Positions 24,901-32,178 of a stretch of DNA of 64,000 nucleotides are shown piece after piece. A program made the translations under genes and the position numbers. Origin of the DNA: Clostridiales bacterium. Lineage in GTDB: Bacteria; Bacillota; Clostridia; Oscillospirales; Oscillospiraceae. The stretch spans positions 62,001-126,000 of the forward strand of contig SFFW01000001.1 in assembly GCA_004556755.1 (NCBI GenBank), written 5' to 3'. The notes below the pieces were generated by a model. It ran no database searches. It saw nothing but the letters and a program-made list of their open reading frames with translations, and was not told the DNA's origin. Position 1 is the first letter of the stretch. Each line of letters opens with the position of its first letter.

Positions 24901-27116
24901 CTGATGCGGGTGTCTATCGCAGCATCCCAGTAGCTGAAGTCGCTGAAGGTACCGAAGGTGGTTCCGGGGTGGTTGAACTGGCTGATGGAATCCTTGCCCT
25001 CGGTCTGATTAAGGAGAGCGTAGTATGCCTTCATGCCGGAGTCGTTGGTCTTGTTGTTGAGGGTGCTGTTATTACGGGAAACGACGCCGGGAGTGTTGAA
25101 GGTGTTGATATGTCCCGGACCGCCGGACCATGTCATCTCAAAGCCTGCGATGGCAACGATGTTTCCTGCGTTTTCTTCGTTAAACTCAGCAACAGTGCTC
25201 TTGTAGGCATCCCACTTCTCACGGCTGGCAGCGGTCGCCTTGCTCATGTCGTAGAGTGCCTCTTCGGGGTTTGCTGCGGAGGTGTTGTCGAAGTAGTTGG
25301 AGTGATCCGTAAACGCAACGAAGTCGACGTTTGCGCTTTCGGGAAGATTCTTAACGTAGTTGAGTGCGTCGGCCAGAGTGCCGCTGCCGTCGGAGTATTC
25401 ACCGGTGTGGCTGTGGAGCTGACCGAAGTAGAGCTGATACTGAGCCTTGCCGACATTGAAGAACCATGCCTCGGAGCCGCTCTTGCCGTCCTTTCTGGTG
25501 ACGGTCAGCTCAACGTTTACTTTGCCGTCTGCCATGTCCTTATCGGGAACATAGACGACCTTGCCGTTTCCTGCTACGGTCTTGTCGGCAACGTATTCCG
25601 CCTCGACCGTCTTGCCGTTGATCTTCATCTCAACGGTGGGATCCTCGCCGACATTTACGACCTCTGCGCTGATCTCGGGTCTCTTGTCGTCGCCTGTCTC
25701 AAAGCCGTTTTTCGGAGTGAGGTCAACAAAGCTGATAACGTCTTCAATGCTTACCGTGATTTCCCCGGTATAGGTGAGACCGTTGCTGTTCGTGACGGTG
25801 ATGCCGACCACAAAGCTCTCGGCGTGATCGACCCATTCAGAGGGGATGACAGTGGTATAAGTCCTGCCGTCAGCCGTAAAGTCGCCAAGATCACTGCCGG
25901 ACATTTCTGTATCAAAGCCACCCTCGACTTTGGTGATGCTGTCTGCGGGGTCGTCAAGCGTGAAGCTTAATTCGTAGTCGATGCCCTTTGCCTTGACGCT
26001 TGCGGAGTTGAACACGATCTTGGGATCGTTTACAACGCCGTTTACGAGCTTAACGTTGTCCGCAATGGGATAGAACTCAAAGGAGTAAATGGTGTAATCG
26101 GTGACCTTGTACATGCTGTAGGTCTTGAATGCACCGGCAAAGTACTCAAGCCACTGGCTGTGACCGCTGTACTTTGCCACGCGGCTCTCCATCTCATAGC
26201 CGCCGACGCCGCCGGAGCAGGTGCGGATGAGCCAATCGGCATCGTTGGTGCTTTCGCCTTCGCCGGAAAAGTCCTTGCTGTAGAAGGCGTTGTTGCCGGT
26301 GCCGTTGGAGCAGAGGTAGCCGTATGCTTCATTTTTGAAGCGATAGTACTGACCGTTCTTTTCTACGGTGAATACGACGCCGCCGTTTTCGGGAACTGCC
26401 TTGCCGTTTACGATCTCGGCTGCAGCAGGATCGATGCTGAGGGTATCGTTCTGTGCTGCGAGAACGCCGCCTGCGTTTGCACAGTAGATAACGACCTCAT
26501 CGCCGTTCTTGAGGATCTCGTCGGGATCGGGCTGCTCCTGAGGATCCTCGACCACGAGGTAGAACTTCTGAGCAAAGAGAGCCTCGTTGCTGCCTATAGA
26601 GTAGTAGGAACTCCAGTTGCCCTCTTTGGCATACCACTCCATATAGTTGTTTCTTGCTACATTTTTAATATAGAAGCAGCCTTCGGTCTTGGCAGCGGAA
26701 ACGTTCCATGCGGTGTTGACATCGTCAAGAGGCATACTGCTGTAGCTTGCCCCCATAGAAAGCTTTTTGCCTTCGGAGGTTGCGAAGTAATATGAACCGT
26801 CGTCATTCTTAGTAACGGTCCATACCTCCGTCGCGCCGTATCCGCCGAGTTTTCCGTTATTCAGCGCAACATCGACGCCGGTGTTATAAAAGCCGTCATA
26901 GTTCGATGAGAGCGCCTTGTTGTTCGCCGGGTTGAAGATGACAACCTTGGAACCGGTAGTAAGCTCAGCCAAGTCGGTAACGACATGGTTGACGGCGGTA
27001 TCGCCGTTTACTGAAACAGAGGGAGTCTTTGCGAAAGCTGCCGCCGGAAGCAGGGTCATAAGCATGACGGCAACGAGCAGCATAGACAGAAGTCTGTTTC
27101 GCTTGCTTGTTCTCAT
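21966..27116 (-). CDS. S-layer-anchored exoprotein with PHP metallohydrolase domain
   Basis: A 1716-residue secreted protein. Order: signal peptide (1 to about 30, ending AAAFAK); two related beta-rich domains (about 33-200 and 205-360); Ig-like stretches; a PHP domain (about 555-905) with LHSHTGEYSDG, FTDHSN, FEMTWSGGPGHINTF, QFNHPG and DNHKGKW, giving a full set of His/Asp/Glu metal ligands as in CehA-like hydrolases; more beta domains; a region resembling ThuA/GATase-like folds (about 1027-1270); two OB-fold-like domains (about 1340-1530, VQDETGGICCF); three SLH repeats (about 1533-1716). The likely role is a cell-wall-bound phosphoesterase or nuclease, inferred from the PHP plus OB combination. 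GGAGG precedes the ATG at 27116. Confidence 0.88.
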   Translation of the reverse strand: MRTSKRNRLLSMLLVAVMLMTLLPAAAFAKTPSVSVNGDTAVNHVVTDLAELTTGSKVVIFNPANNKALSSNYDGFYNTGVDVALNNGKLGGYGATEVWTVTKNDDGSYYFATSEGKKLSMGASYSSMPLDDVNTAWNVSAAKTEGCFYIKNVARNNYMEWYAKEGNWSSYYSIGSNEALFAQKFYLVVEDPQEQPDPDEILKNGDEVVIYCANAGGVLAAQNDTLSIDPAAAEIVNGKAVPENGGVVFTVEKNGQYYRFKNEAYGYLCSNGTGNNAFYSKDFSGEGESTNDADWLIRTCSGGVGGYEMESRVAKYSGHSQWLEYFAGAFKTYSMYKVTDYTIYSFEFYPIADNVKLVNGVVNDPKIVFNSASVKAKGIDYELSFTLDDPADSITKVEGGFDTEMSGSDLGDFTADGRTYTTVIPSEWVDHAESFVVGITVTNSNGLTYTGEITVSIEDVISFVDLTPKNGFETGDDKRPEISAEVVNVGEDPTVEMKINGKTVEAEYVADKTVAGNGKVVYVPDKDMADGKVNVELTVTRKDGKSGSEAWFFNVGKAQYQLYFGQLHSHTGEYSDGSGTLADALNYVKNLPESANVDFVAFTDHSNYFDNTSAANPEEALYDMSKATAASREKWDAYKSTVAEFNEENAGNIVAIAGFEMTWSGGPGHINTFNTPGVVSRNNSTLNNKTNDSGMKAYYALLNQTEGKDSISQFNHPGTTFGTFSDFSYWDAAIDTRISLVEVGNGEGQIGAGGYYPSYEYYIMALDKGWHVAPTNNQDNHKGKWGNANDARDVILTDNFTEEGIYEAMRSMRMYSTEDKNLELYYTLNGLQLGSQITEVPEKLDIDVQVYDPDASDSIAKIEVVVNSGKTAYTWDDPEVLATGHVTATLDPEYTYYFIRVTEADGDLAVTAPVWVGESLKLGISSFECGTATPVTGEELTLTTTLFNSEASDATVKSVVYTTEGSVVLGTDTKEYTVPSSGTATVDFKYTPKTAKLTKITVTVNLVQDGKDYSFSKDIELDVLDANSLVYIGIDASHYNEYVAGNYKDSMGNFGNLAAGYSVRTVMLKTSDELIAACSNDKFKALILTAPSRRLADAQSDPKVYTDAELAAIKAFNAAGGTVVLAGWSDKYENYDVIQNNADILHMAATQNAVLQALGSSLRISDDATYDDVRSAADGVDKWRLYFNTYGDSFLTDGVIYDAEHPHDRLYTEVFSHYGGASIYAVDASGNPVSALPASVSPVVYGHASTYSVDVDGDGLGGDATPKYAYASGDSRLLVMATEQLDGKGLIVVSGAAFMSNFEVQASVSDDDSDSDSQKNYSNYRICENLVQYINPVKVTPIATVQKQTEAGYKYTIEGVVTTNASGYDKNTAFFDCIYVQDETGGICCFPIAGNYKIGDKVRITGTTDFYQGEMELQVTSIEKIGEATPVQPKVVLANDVNNKTVLGSLITVRGTVESFELENGLIQTIMVKDSLGNVVRVFIDGYICTDNDVKGVKVGCGISVTGVASYDDTFAGPAPRIRISNRADIVVEPFNDIGNSGYHDWIFEAAEKGIINGYEDGSYRPNALVTRAQFITMLWRAAGSPESKLGALDFSDASTVSTPYVAAVKWGVENKIIQGYGDDTFRPDQTISRAQMATFMYRYLKNVAGYDFGEVKPCSFNDAGDIAAPYLDAVNAIVSAGIMNGTSATTFAPNSSANRGMAATVILRVYNLLNK

Positions 27117-27283
27117 GTGTGAAAATCCTCCTTTAGAATTCCATTTAGGGCGCAAGCCCACAGTTTGGTGACATTATTCTATCATAAGCTCCGGGCAAAT
27201 TCCAGTACAAACGTCAAGATTTTTTTGAGTACAACTTTTCTTTGTCGTTTTTGTCGTTAATCCCGCCTCCGTTTTGTGCGTAC

Positions 27284-27312
27284 TTGACAAAGACTTTTTA
27301 TCTTGTTATCCT
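27284..27312 (+). promoter_or_regulatory. Promoter of the yibE/F gene
   Basis: TTGACA (27284-27289), 17-base spacer, TATCCT (27307-27312), about 37 bases before the ATG. Confidence 0.75.
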
Positions 27313-27348
27313 AATCTCAATTGCAGTACGAAAGCGAGCGCACGAGAA

Positions 27349-28536
27349 ATGAGCAAAAAAAACGTGAAAAAAAGTGCCTCCCACGCCGACTGGCTGAGGG
27401 AGAATAAGTGGGCGATCTTGATACTGATCGCTGCCGCAATTATTTTTATAGTGTTCCGCAGCATCGCAACGGACGACGGCGAGCAGCAGCGTGGCGACGA
27501 GTATGCGGAGTACGAAAAAGCGAGCGTTACCCGGATTCTCACCGACAGCTCGGAAAGCAGCGAAGCCGCCGAAGGTCTGAAGCGAGGTGAGCAGCAGCTT
27601 ATAGTCAAGGTCACGTCGGGTCAGTACGAGGGCGAGGAGCTGCTTGCTTATAACTACGTCAATCCCCTTTTCGGCGTTCCCGTTGAGGTCGGCAGCAATG
27701 TCGTGCTTATCATCTCCACTTACGCCGACGGCAGCCACACCGCCACGGTCTATGAGTATAACCGTGAGCTGCCGCTTGCTATCCTTGTTGCGCTGTTTCT
27801 CATTGTGACCGTCCTCGTCGGCGGAAAGACGGGTGCAAAGTCGCTTATCGGTCTTATTTTAACGCTTGCCTGCATCTTCCTTATTCTTATTCCCCTGCTC
27901 CTCAAGGGCTACCCCACCCTGCTTACTATATTTATAATGTGTGCGTACATCACCCTCGTGTGCTTTACGATACTCGGCGGTCTGCGCAAAAAGACGGTCT
28001 GCGCCATGCTCGGCACGATCTGCGGTATTGCGATCGCCCTGCTGTTCGGCTTGGCGGCTCAGAGCATTTTGCAGATCGACGGCTACCGCTCAAACGAAGC
28101 CGAAGCGCTTTTGCAGCTCAGGCAGAGCGGTACGCTTATTGGGATCAGGTATCTCCTCGTCGGCGGCATCGTCATCAGTGCGCTCGGCGCAGTTATGGAC
28201 GTTGCAATGAGCATCTCCTCCGCACTTTCGGAGATCCACACCGTCGATCCGACACTCGGCAAAAAAGAGCTGTTCCGCTCCGGCATGAACATAGGCAGAG
28301 ATATGGTCGGAACCATGACGAATACGCTTATTCTTGCCTTCATCGGCAGCAGCCTTGCGCTCGTCATCTACCTCTACTCCCTCGGTCTTGAGGTGCATCA
28401 GCTTTACAGCTCGGCGTATGTGTCCATCGAGGTCGTAAGCGGTATCGCAAGCAGCATCGGCGTTATACTCTCGGTTCCGATAACGGCGCTTATATCGTCC
28501 GTTATCCTTGCAGACGGAAAGAAGCAGGCTCATTGA
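27349..28536 (+). CDS. YibE/F family membrane protein
   Basis: 395 residues: short basic cytoplasmic start, one membrane helix (about 24-40), an extracytoplasmic beta-rich domain (about 45-145), then seven or so helices (about 150-390) with family segments such as GGKTGAKSLIGLILTL and GRDMVGTMTNTLILAFIGSS. YibE/F (PF07907) proteins are widespread in Firmicutes; function is unknown, though transport is often guessed. It is monocistronic, with its own promoter and a terminator overlapping its stop codon. Confidence 0.92.
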   Translation: MSKKNVKKSASHADWLRENKWAILILIAAAIIFIVFRSIATDDGEQQRGDEYAEYEKASVTRILTDSSESSEAAEGLKRGEQQLIVKVTSGQYEGEELLAYNYVNPLFGVPVEVGSNVVLIISTYADGSHTATVYEYNRELPLAILVALFLIVTVLVGGKTGAKSLIGLILTLACIFLILIPLLLKGYPTLLTIFIMCAYITLVCFTILGGLRKKTVCAMLGTICGIAIALLFGLAAQSILQIDGYRSNEAEALLQLRQSGTLIGIRYLLVGGIVISALGAVMDVAMSISSALSEIHTVDPTLGKKELFRSGMNIGRDMVGTMTNTLILAFIGSSLALVIYLYSLGLEVHQLYSSAYVSIEVVSGIASSIGVILSVPITALISSVILADGKKQAH

Positions 28537-28550
28537 GCCTGCTTCTTTCA
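28521..28550 (+). terminator. Terminator overlapping the yibE/F stop codon
   Basis: GAAGCAGGCTCA / TGAGCCTGCTTC form a 12-base stem whose 3' arm begins with the TGA stop codon; TTTCATA follows. A second hairpin downstream (28565-28598) probably backs it up. Confidence 0.75.
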
Positions 28551-28564
28551 TATAAAGAAAGTTT

Positions 28565-28598
28565 AAACCCCTGATTTGAAACCAAATCAGGGGTTTTT
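28565..28598. terminator. Bidirectional terminator between yibE/F and tRNA-Gly
   Basis: Fourteen-base arms AAACCCCTGATTTG / CAAATCAGGGGTTT; T-run on the plus strand and TTTAAAC on the minus strand. It lies three bases from the tRNA 3' end. Confidence 0.88.
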
Positions 28599-28600
28599 CA

Positions 28601-28676
28601 TGGAGCGGGCAACGAGACTCGAACTCGCTACCTCCACCTTGGCAAGGTGGCGCTCTACCGGATGAGCTATGCCCGC
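28601..28676 (-). tRNA. tRNA-Gly (GCC anticodon)
   Basis: 76 bases with acceptor GCGGGCA/TGCCCGC, anticodon stem CACCT/AGGTG with loop TGCCAA containing GCC, T-arm GCGAG TTCGAGT CTCGT, and encoded CCA (complement at 28601-28603). It has its own promoter. Confidence 0.96.
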
Positions 28677-28692
28677 ACACGGAACATGATTG

Positions 28693-28720
28693 ATTTTAAC
28701 ACAATTTTCGCTTTTGTCAA
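28693..28720 (-). promoter_or_regulatory. Promoter of tRNA-Gly
   Basis: TTGACA (28715-28720), 16-base spacer, TAAAAT (28693-28698) on the minus strand. It also lies just after the yitT stop codon. Confidence 0.75.
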
Positions 28721-28747
28721 GCACAAATTGCCATGTTCCGAAGTTTT

Positions 28748-29614
28748 TTAATTTTGGTCGCTTATATCGCCGAAGCCTCTGCCGAATACGTTCTTTGCGT
28801 CGGTCACGATAAAGAAGGCATTTTCGTCCACGGTCCTGATAATTTTGCGTATCGCACTTATCTGCGGACGCTTGATTACGCAGAGCAGCACCTGCTTGCT
28901 CTTGTGCGAATATGCGCCCTCGCCCTCAAGTATGGTAACGCCTCGGTGAAGCGTCCCCGTTATATACTCGATAAGCTCGTCGCTTTTCTCGCTTATGATA
29001 TAGCAGACGTTCGAGTTGTCGATACCGTACAGCACAAGGTCGATCATCTTGGAGACGGCGATCATTGCAAGCACGGCGTACATCGCACCCTCGACCTTAT
29101 TAAATATGGCCGCAAACAAAATGATTATAATGCAGTCCATCAGCAAAACGATGGTGCCGAAGTTGATATACGGGAACTTACGCCTTAAAAACTTTGCGAT
29201 TATATCGGCGCCGCCGGTCGTCGCCCCGGCGTAATATACCATGCCGAGACCGACGCCCTTGACCGCACCGCCGATAATGCAGGCAAGCAGCATATCGTCG
29301 GTCGGGGAGAATTTAAGCAGCGCAAAGAGGTCGATAAACAGCGACGAGAGCAGCACGCCGACAAGCGAGCCGACGATAAAGTGCTTGCCGAAGTATCTCC
29401 ACGCTACCACGAACAGCGGTATGTTGAGCACAACCGTCAGCGCACCGACGGGAAGGTCGGTTAAGAGATTGATTATCATTGCGATACCCGACAGTCCGCC
29501 GACTATGATGGAGTTCGGGTAGAGGAAGAACTGGAATCCGGCTGCGTACACCACGGTGCCGAGCGCAATTGTCAGATAGCTTGCGATAATTTCTCTGGCA
29601 GTTTTCTTTTTCAT
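28748..29614 (-). CDS. YitT family membrane protein (DUF161 + DUF2179)
   Basis: 288 residues: five or six membrane helices (about 10-190, e.g. YAAGFQFFLYPNSIIVGGLSG and GVGLGMVYYAGATTGGADII) followed by a cytoplasmic DUF2179 domain (about 205-285, with RGVTILEGEGAYSHKSKQVL, a predicted ligand-binding fold). Function is unknown. It starts 8 bases after parC with a GAGGTG site, so it is the last gene of the parE-parC operon. Confidence 0.93.
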   Translation of the reverse strand: MKKKTAREIIASYLTIALGTVVYAAGFQFFLYPNSIIVGGLSGIAMIINLLTDLPVGALTVVLNIPLFVVAWRYFGKHFIVGSLVGVLLSSLFIDLFALLKFSPTDDMLLACIIGGAVKGVGLGMVYYAGATTGGADIIAKFLRRKFPYINFGTIVLLMDCIIIILFAAIFNKVEGAMYAVLAMIAVSKMIDLVLYGIDNSNVCYIISEKSDELIEYITGTLHRGVTILEGEGAYSHKSKQVLLCVIKRPQISAIRKIIRTVDENAFFIVTDAKNVFGRGFGDISDQN

Positions 29615-29621
29615 AAGCACC

Positions 29622-31859
29622 TCAATCAATCAAAGACATTTGAGTTTCTCCCCTGTCCTCGTCTTTAAGAAGCGCACCTGCTCCGGGCAGACTGCGGACA
29701 CGGTACCTCGACTTGTTCTTAACGGATGTGTTTTCAAGCAGTGCCGCAGAGACCAGCTTATGCTTGTTTTTGACGGACATTCCCGCAACGCCCTGTGTGC
29801 TGCGGCTTGCCTTGACCTGCAGGAGCGAGGTGTTGAACACAAGCGCCCTGCCGTCACTCGAAAACGCCGCAACGTCGCACTCCCCGCTTATCGGCAGCAC
29901 CTCGGCAAGCGGACTCTTGTCGGAGTAGGCGTTTATGAGCTTTTTGCGGTTTGTCTTGGTCTCGTATGCAGAAAGCGGTATTCTTGCTATTTTGCCGTTT
30001 TCAAAGAACAGCAGCAGGTCCTTTTTATAGTCCCCCGGCAGTATCACAGTGAACACCCGCTCGCCGTCGTCCATCTCAAGCTGGCTCGGAAGATAGGTTC
30101 CCAAGGCCGATGCCTTGGTGTCCGCAAAGTCCGATAGCTTCGTTTTGTACACTTGCTGGCGGTCGGTGAACACCAAAAGCTCTGCGCGGTTCGTAGATTC
30201 AAAGCTCAGCTTCGGTCCGTCGCCGTCCTTATACTTCTGCTCCCCGCTCATTCTGAGCGACTGCGGCGTGATCTTTTTAAGGTAGCCCTCATTTGAGAGG
30301 AACACGTTGACGGGGTAATCCTCCGCCGGATCGTCCTCCGGCTCCTCCTCTATCTCGGAGGCGTAGACTATGCCGGTCCTTCTCGGACTCGGATATTTCT
30401 TGATTATCGCTTTAAGCTCTGAGGATATTATCGCCTTGACCTTGCGGCGGTTTTTCAGCGTATCCTCAAGCTCCGCAATGTCACGCTCAAGCTCCTCAAT
30501 TTCGGAGGTGCGCTTTAGGATATACTCCTTATTTATATTGCGCAGCTTTATCTCCGCAACATACTCCGCCTGCACCTTGTCGATGCCGAAGCCCATCATC
30601 AGGTTCGGGATAACGTCCGACTCAAGCTCCGTATTTCGGATTATGGCTATCGCCTTGTCAATGTCAAGCAGTATCTTCGCAAGACCCTGCAAAAGGTGCA
30701 GCTTCTCCTTTTTGCGGCACATCTCGAAGTAGACACGGTTTTTGATGCACTCCGTGCGCCATGCCGTCCACTCGCCGAGGATCTCCCTCACGCCCATGAC
30801 CTTGGGATTTCCCGCAACGAGGATGTTGAAGTTGCAGGAAAAGCTGTCCATAAGCGGGGTGAGCTTAAAGAGCTTCTGCATGAGCTTTTCGGGGTCGGTG
30901 CCTCGCTTGAGATCGACCGCAAGCTTCAGTCCCGAAAGGTCGGTCTCGTCACGCATATCGTTGATCTCACGGATCTTTCCCGCCTTTATAAGCTCCGCAA
31001 CCTTATCTACTATCGCCTCGGAGGTCGTGGTGAAGGGTATCTCGTATATCTCGATGATGTTCTCTTTTTGGATGTAGCGCCAGCGGGAGCGCATTTTGAA
31101 GCTTCCTCTGCCGGTCCTGTATATCTCATCCATTGCATTGCGGTCGTACACGATCTCGGCTCCCGTGGAGAAGTCGGGTGCGGGCATCGTCTCAAACAGG
31201 TCGCAGTCGGGGTCAGATAGATAGTTTATCTCTGTGCGGCAGACCTCCTCAAGATTAAAGCCGCATATCTGGCTCGCCATGCCGACGGCAATGCCCGTAT
31301 TTGCCGAGACCAAAACGTTCGGAAACGCAGTCGGCAGAAGCCTCGGCTCCTTCATGCTGCCGTCGTAATTGTCCGTAAACTCAACGGTTTCACGGTCAAT
31401 ATCACGGAATATCTCGCCGCAGATAGGTGCAAGCTTCGCTTCCGTATACCTCGACGCCGCAAAAGACATATCCCTTGAGTACACCTTACCGAAGTTGCCC
31501 TTTGAGTCCACAAAGGGCGTAAGCAGAGCGCCGTAGCCCTTCGAGAGCCTGACCATCGTCTCGTATATCGCCGCATCACCGTGCGGATTTAAGCGCATCG
31601 TCTGTCCGACGATGTTTGCGCTTTTCGTCCTGCCGCCGCTTAAAAGCCCCATCTTATACATGGTGTACAGAAGCTTTCTGTGGCTCGGCTTGAAGCCGTC
31701 GATCTCCGGTATTGCTCTCGAAATTATAACGCTCATTGCGTAGGGCATATAATTTTGCTCAAGCGTTTCGGTTATGGGCTGCTCCATGACCTCGGCTTTC
31801 AGTCCGATGACGTTGGGGTTATTGAATTTATTCTTTTGGGTAGGCTGCTTTTTTGCCAC
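29622..31859 (-). CDS. parC: DNA topoisomerase IV subunit A (GyrA-like)
   Basis: 745 residues of a type IIA topoisomerase A subunit, which cuts and reseals DNA. The N-terminal breakage domain has YAMSVIISRAIPEIDGFKPSHR, GDAAIYETMVRLS, and the catalytic tyrosine in SRYTEAKL. The C-terminal part is a beta-pinwheel with degenerate repeats and no GyrA box (QRRGGKG-like), favouring ParC over GyrA. It is in one operon with parE, separated by a small zinc-ribbon gene. It is a quinolone-target family; residues at the classic positions are seen as GDAAIYE. Confidence 0.9.
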   Translation of the reverse strand: MAKKQPTQKNKFNNPNVIGLKAEVMEQPITETLEQNYMPYAMSVIISRAIPEIDGFKPSHRKLLYTMYKMGLLSGGRTKSANIVGQTMRLNPHGDAAIYETMVRLSKGYGALLTPFVDSKGNFGKVYSRDMSFAASRYTEAKLAPICGEIFRDIDRETVEFTDNYDGSMKEPRLLPTAFPNVLVSANTGIAVGMASQICGFNLEEVCRTEINYLSDPDCDLFETMPAPDFSTGAEIVYDRNAMDEIYRTGRGSFKMRSRWRYIQKENIIEIYEIPFTTTSEAIVDKVAELIKAGKIREINDMRDETDLSGLKLAVDLKRGTDPEKLMQKLFKLTPLMDSFSCNFNILVAGNPKVMGVREILGEWTAWRTECIKNRVYFEMCRKKEKLHLLQGLAKILLDIDKAIAIIRNTELESDVIPNLMMGFGIDKVQAEYVAEIKLRNINKEYILKRTSEIEELERDIAELEDTLKNRRKVKAIISSELKAIIKKYPSPRRTGIVYASEIEEEPEDDPAEDYPVNVFLSNEGYLKKITPQSLRMSGEQKYKDGDGPKLSFESTNRAELLVFTDRQQVYKTKLSDFADTKASALGTYLPSQLEMDDGERVFTVILPGDYKKDLLLFFENGKIARIPLSAYETKTNRKKLINAYSDKSPLAEVLPISGECDVAAFSSDGRALVFNTSLLQVKASRSTQGVAGMSVKNKHKLVSAALLENTSVKNKSRYRVRSLPGAGALLKDEDRGETQMSLID

Positions 31860-31873
31860 TTATCATCACCCTT

Positions 31874-32167
31874 TCAATGCTTGGTATGCTTTCCGCCGCT
31901 GCCCTTTTTGCGCTTCCCGCTCACAAGGTCCCTGCGGCAGTGCGGACAGTGCGTTGCGTTCAGCACTCCCCTGCCGATGCGCTTTCCGCAGTAGGGGCAT
32001 TTGCAGTAGCCGAAGTACACTACAAGAAACACCGCAAGCGTCGCAAACGAGGCAAGCGTGCAGTACATTGCAAAGGCAGTACCCGTGCTGAGTATGCTCA
32101 CAACACAGGCCGCTATGCAGATGTAGATGAGCGGCCGCAGCAGCTTTTTGGCAGTCTGTAAATTCAT
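31874..32167 (-). CDS. Small membrane protein with zinc ribbon
   Basis: 97 residues: two closely spaced membrane helices (about 12-30 and 35-52), then a four-cysteine zinc ribbon (CPYCGKRIGRG ... CPHCRRDL) and a basic tail. I do not recognise a named family. Its position between parE (11 bases upstream) and parC (14 bases downstream) in the topoisomerase operon implies co-expression. An overlapping longer frame on the same strand lacks these features and is rejected. Function unknown. Confidence 0.75.
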   Translation of the reverse strand: MNLQTAKKLLRPLIYICIAACVVSILSTGTAFAMYCTLASFATLAVFLVVYFGYCKCPYCGKRIGRGVLNATHCPHCRRDLVSGKRKKGSGGKHTKH

Positions 32168-32178
32168 ATGTACACCTC

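Noticed and set aside
22485..25970. A 1161-codon open frame on the plus strand opposite the surface-protein gene
   Set aside because: Its translation is repetitive Val/Gly/Asp-rich, mirrors the codon bias of the minus-strand gene, and lacks any domain, signal or ribosome site. It is an antisense shadow.
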